NCBI RefSeq assembly: GCF_011806565.1 | Contig: NZ_JAATOP010000001.1 | Location: forward strand, 434,001 to 498,000 | Reading direction: 5' to 3' | From: Marivivens donghaensis | GTDB lineage: Bacteria; Pseudomonadota; Alphaproteobacteria; Rhodobacterales; Rhodobacteraceae | Length of the DNA: 64,000 nt | Shown here: positions 61,222 to 64,000 of the stretch, in pieces | Layout: the number at the start of each line of letters is the position of its first letter | Position numbering within the stretch: position 1 is the first letter of the stretch | The notes under the pieces: model-generated | Databases searched by the model: none | Told to the model about the DNA's origin: nothing | Seen by the model: the letters and a program-made list of their open reading frames with translations, nothing else | Translations under genes and position numbers: made by a program

Positions 61222-62139
61222 ATGAAAGACGTACTCACCGGCATTCTGCCCGTTGCTCCGACGCCGTTCTTCGATGATGGCCGCGTCGACGAAGAGGGCA
61301 TGCGCCGCGTTCTGGACTGCATGATCGATCAGGGTGTCGACGCGATCTGCATCCTCGCCAACTACTCGGAGCAGTTCCTTCTGTCCGACGAAGAGCGGGC
61401 GACCCTGACCCGCGTGTCGCTCGAACATGTCAACGGACGCGTGCCGGTGATCGTTACGATTAGCCACTTCGCGACCGAGATCGTGGTGAAGCGCGCGAAG
61501 GAAGCCCAAGCGCTCGGCGCATCGATGGTCATGATGATGCCGCCGTATCACGGTGTCGGCCTCGTGCCCGCCGAAGCCGGTATCTACGAGCATTTCGCTG
61601 CCGTGTCCGACGCGATCTCTATCCCGATCATGGTGCAGGACGCGCCGCTGTCGGGCTGCACGCTGACGGTACCGCTGCTGGTGCGCATGGCGAAAGAGCT
61701 GGAGAATGTCAGCTACTTTAAAATGGAAACACCGTTTGCAGCCGACAAACTGGCTGCACTGATCGAGCAGGGTGGCGAGCACATCGTCGGCCCGTTCGAC
61801 GGCGAGGAAGCCGTGACGCTGCTGGCCGACCTTGACGCGGGCTGCACGGGTACGATGACCTCGGCGCTCCAGCCCGAGAAAATCCGCCCGATCGTGGTCG
61901 ACTACCGCGCTGGCAATATCGACGCCGCGCTCGACCAGTGGCGCCTTTGCCTGCCGCTGATTAACCATGAGAACCGCCAATGCGGTCTGCGGGCAGCCAA
62001 AACCGTGATGCAGGCGGGCGGCGTGATCCGTTCGGACTACGTGCGCCACCCTCTCAAGCCGATGAGCCAGCGGACCAAGGACCGTCTGTTGCAACTCTCC
62101 AAGGAACTCGATGTGATTGCCCTGAAGTGGGGCAAGTAA
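61222..62139 (+). CDS. araD: 2-dehydro-3-deoxy-L-arabinonate (KDA) dehydratase, DHDPS family
   Basis: 305 residues with the (beta/alpha)8 fold of the dihydrodipicolinate synthase family. The Schiff-base Lys is Lys167 in YFKMETP. The usual Tyr of DHDPS (in YNVP) is replaced, with the segment reading MVQDAP (137-142), consistent with a dehydratase rather than a lysine-pathway synthase. By family and context it turns KDA into alpha-ketoglutarate semialdehyde. It sits between the sugar dehydrogenase and semialdehyde dehydrogenase genes with 9-nt gaps. Confidence 0.88.
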   Translation: MKDVLTGILPVAPTPFFDDGRVDEEGMRRVLDCMIDQGVDAICILANYSEQFLLSDEERATLTRVSLEHVNGRVPVIVTISHFATEIVVKRAKEAQALGASMVMMMPPYHGVGLVPAEAGIYEHFAAVSDAISIPIMVQDAPLSGCTLTVPLLVRMAKELENVSYFKMETPFAADKLAALIEQGGEHIVGPFDGEEAVTLLADLDAGCTGTMTSALQPEKIRPIVVDYRAGNIDAALDQWRLCLPLINHENRQCGLRAAKTVMQAGGVIRSDYVRHPLKPMSQRTKDRLLQLSKELDVIALKWGK

Positions 62140-62148
62140 GGACGACTT

Positions 62149-63660
62149 ATGACCTATGTACCAAGCGGTAAGCACCTGATTGCAGGCGAATGGGTCGCGG
62201 GCGACGCGACCTTCACCTCCAGCCCCGCCCACGGCGAAGCGCGTGAATATAGCGAGGGCTCGCCTGCCCATGTGGACCGCGCCTGTCAGGCGGCGGAAGA
62301 AGCGTTCTGGACCTTCGGCTATTCGCCCCGCGAGGAACGTGCCGCGTTCCTGAACGCCATCGCCGACGAAATCGAAGCCCGCGCGGATGCAATCACCGAG
62401 ATCGGCACGCAGGAAAGCGGTCTGCCCGAAGCGCGCCTGATGGGCGAGCGTGGTCGTACTGTTGGTCAGATCCGTCTTTTTGCGCAGCACATCCTTGATG
62501 GTGCGTATCTCGACCGCCGCCATGACGAGGCGCTGCCGGATCGCCAGCCGCTGCCGCGTCCCGATCTGCGCATGATGCAGCGTCCCATCGGCCCTGTAGC
62601 TGTGTTCGGTGCGTCGAACTTCCCCCTCGCATTCTCGACCGCTGGTGGTGACACCGCTGCGGCGCTTGCAGCGGGTTGCCCTGTTGTCGTTAAAGGCCAC
62701 GATGCGCACCCCGGCACTGGCGAGATCATGGCTGAGGCCATCGCCGCCGCCGCCAAGAAATGTGGCATCCATCCCGGTGTGTTCAGCCTCGTCCAAGGCA
62801 GCACACGCGAGGTTGGCGCGGCGCTGGTTCAGCACCCGCTCATCAACGCGGTTGGTTTCACCGGCTCGCTCGGTGGTGGCCGTGCGCTGTTCGACCTCTG
62901 CGCCCAGCGTGAGGTTCCGATCCCGTTCTACGGCGAGCTCGGTAGCGTGAACCCGATGTTTGTTCTCCCCGAAGCGGGCGACACTCGCGGCGCTGCAATT
63001 GCCGCCGGTTGGGCCGGATCGCTCACCATGGGGGCAGGGCAGTTCTGCACCAATCCGGGGATCGTCGTAGTCCTAGCAGATCAGGCCGAAGCCTTCGCCA
63101 AAGCCGCTGCCGAGGCACTGAAAGATGCGGCCCCGCAGATCATGCTGACCGACGGCATTGCGAACGCCTACCGTAAGGGCCGCGACCGCGTTGCCGCTGG
63201 AACCAACGTTAAAGAAGTGCTGACCTCGGTCTGCGATATGCGCAACGCAACGCCCTACGTCTATGAGGTGAGCGCCGAGGACTGGCTGGCGAACGAAGTG
63301 CTGGCAGAGGAGGTCTTTGGCCCGCTCGGCATCATCGTGACAGCGCAGTCGGTCGACGAGATGGACAAGCTGGCTCGTAGTCTGCAGGGCCAGCTGACCT
63401 GCACGCTCCACATGGACGACGGCGACGCGGCAACTGCCCGCCGCCTGCTGCCGATCCTCGAACGCAAAGCGGGACGTGTGCTTGCCAACGGGTTCCCGAC
63501 CGGCGTTGAAGTGGCTGACGCCATGGTTCACGGTGGTCCGTACCCTGCCTCGACCAACTTCGGCGCGACTTCGGTCGGCACCCTCGCGATCCGCCGCTTC
63601 CTGCGCCCCGTATGCTATCAGAACATCCCCGTAGGAGTTCTGCCCGAGGATCTTGCATGA
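62149..63660 (+). CDS. Alpha-ketoglutarate semialdehyde dehydrogenase (NADP-type aldehyde dehydrogenase)
   Basis: 503 residues with a complete ALDH active site: NAD(P)-binding Lys182 (VVKGHDAHPG), FTGS (237-240), general base Glu263 (GELGS) and nucleophile Cys300 (GAGQFCTNPG). The VAVFGASNFPLAFSTAGGDTAAALAAGCPVV stretch is typical of the KGSADH/FALDH group. It oxidises the semialdehyde to 2-oxoglutarate, the last step of the oxidative L-arabinose route. Its stop overlaps the start of the following kinase gene. Confidence 0.93.
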   Translation: MTYVPSGKHLIAGEWVAGDATFTSSPAHGEAREYSEGSPAHVDRACQAAEEAFWTFGYSPREERAAFLNAIADEIEARADAITEIGTQESGLPEARLMGERGRTVGQIRLFAQHILDGAYLDRRHDEALPDRQPLPRPDLRMMQRPIGPVAVFGASNFPLAFSTAGGDTAAALAAGCPVVVKGHDAHPGTGEIMAEAIAAAAKKCGIHPGVFSLVQGSTREVGAALVQHPLINAVGFTGSLGGGRALFDLCAQREVPIPFYGELGSVNPMFVLPEAGDTRGAAIAAGWAGSLTMGAGQFCTNPGIVVVLADQAEAFAKAAAEALKDAAPQIMLTDGIANAYRKGRDRVAAGTNVKEVLTSVCDMRNATPYVYEVSAEDWLANEVLAEEVFGPLGIIVTAQSVDEMDKLARSLQGQLTCTLHMDDGDAATARRLLPILERKAGRVLANGFPTGVEVADAMVHGGPYPASTNFGATSVGTLAIRRFLRPVCYQNIPVGVLPEDLA

Positions 63661-64000
63661 GCCAAGTCGCGTGGATTGCAGCCGACTGGGGCACGTCCAA
63701 CCTGCGTGTTTGGGGTTTGGGCGCCAACGGCAAAGTCATCGAAACAGCGCGTTCAGATCAGGGGATGGGGAAGCTCACTCCTGATCAGTACGAAGGTGTT
63801 CTGAACGGTCTGGTTGCCGGTTGGACCGACGGCCCGACCGACGTCCTGATTTGCGGAATGGCCGGCGCGAAGCAGGGCTGGAAAGAAGCGCCGTACCTCT
63901 CGGTACCCTGTGCCCCGGCTGGGGCTGACGCGGTTTCGGTGCAGACAAGTGGTGCGCTCAACGTGCGCATTCTGCCCGGCCTTTGCCAGATCGACCCGCC
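63657..64000 (+). CDS. dgoK: 2-dehydro-3-deoxygalactonokinase, N-terminal part (cut by window end)
   Basis: The first 114 residues are visible, starting at the ATG overlapping the ALDH stop. WIAADWGTSNLRVWGL is the ASKHA-type phosphate motif of DgoK, and ICGMAGAKQGWKEAPYLSVPCAP is the family's conserved core. The enzyme phosphorylates KDGal in the De Ley-Doudoroff galactose pathway. Its presence next to the L-arabinose enzymes indicates that the operon handles both sugars; a KDPGal aldolase gene is expected just beyond the window. Confidence 0.92.
   Translation, partial: MSQVAWIAADWGTSNLRVWGLGANGKVIETARSDQGMGKLTPDQYEGVLNGLVAGWTDGPTDVLICGMAGAKQGWKEAPYLSVPCAPAGADAVSVQTSGALNVRILPGLCQIDP

Noticed and set aside
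61048-62835. 595-codon minus-strand ORF across araD and the ALDH gene
   Set aside because: Spans two well-identified opposite-strand genes and has no family features.
1-64000. CRISPR arrays, tRNA or rRNA genes, insertion sequences, prophage genes
   Set aside because: No regularly spaced repeats, cloverleaf-like segments, transposase or integrase motifs or terminal repeats were found by reading; small structured RNAs cannot be excluded without a covariance search.

Overview
The window looks like chromosomal DNA of a marine alphaproteobacterium, most likely a member of the Roseobacter group of Rhodobacteraceae. The grounds are its GC-rich coding style, dense operons joined by 4-nt start/stop overlaps, a ChvE/GguAB-type sugar importer with an oxidative L-arabinose pathway, an ExeM-type nuclease and an RTX esterase without signal peptides, and a large share of ABC importers. 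No rRNA, tRNA, CRISPR array, phage gene, integrase or transposase was seen.

Layout. 1-1291 is the end of a cyanide-insensitive bd-type quinol oxidase operon (cydA end, cydB, a 31-residue DUF2474 subunit). 1304-6470 (minus) is a ugpBAEC-type glycerol-3-phosphate importer followed by an endonuclease/exonuclease/phosphatase-fold (EEP) phosphoesterase, with a divergent LacI-family regulator. 7684-10485 is an RTX protein carrying a SASA-type acetylesterase domain. 10915-15355 holds RidA, a DUF1028 protein, a LysR regulator, an ArgE-like deacetylase and a flavin monooxygenase. 15731-19102 is a large ExeM/NucH-type nuclease whose promoter region holds three CtrA-like sites exactly 40 nt apart.

19179-33354 appears to be one uncharacterised catabolic system. 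One operon encodes two non-biosynthetic HisD homologues, an SDR, a bicupin, an alpha/beta hydrolase and an RraA-like protein. A convergent operon encodes an amidase with a 54-residue GatC/AtzG-like partner. A third encodes a tandem SnoaL-fold protein, a CUT1 ABC importer and a LacI regulator. Five copies of a 14-bp palindrome, TG(C/A)ATA-NN-TAT(G/T)CA, lie in the control regions of all three units and join them into one regulon.

33351-47345 is an amino-sugar (GlcNAc/chitooligosaccharide) island. The minus strand carries nagB, a CUT1 ABC importer, a Gfo/Idh oxidoreductase and a CutC-family protein. The plus strand carries an RpiR-DeoR chimeric regulator, an AgaS-type SIS protein, a ROK kinase, nagA, a cytoplasmic GH20 hexosaminidase and an M81/MlrC-like protein. 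47375-51271 (minus) is cyoABCD, a bo3-type quinol oxidase, preceded by a glycerate 2-kinase gene. 52771-53610 is an alpha/beta hydrolase. 53596-64000 is a GbpR-like regulator divergent from chvE-mmsA-mmsB and an L-arabinose/D-galactose oxidative pathway: sugar dehydrogenase, aldonate dehydratase, KDA dehydratase, semialdehyde dehydrogenase and a truncated 2-dehydro-3-deoxygalactonokinase.

The genome region is therefore built for scavenging glycerophosphodiesters, extracellular DNA, amino sugars and plant or algal monosaccharides, with two alternative quinol oxidases. All four solute-binding-protein genes are followed by an intercistronic hairpin, which suggests that binding-protein excess is set at the mRNA level.
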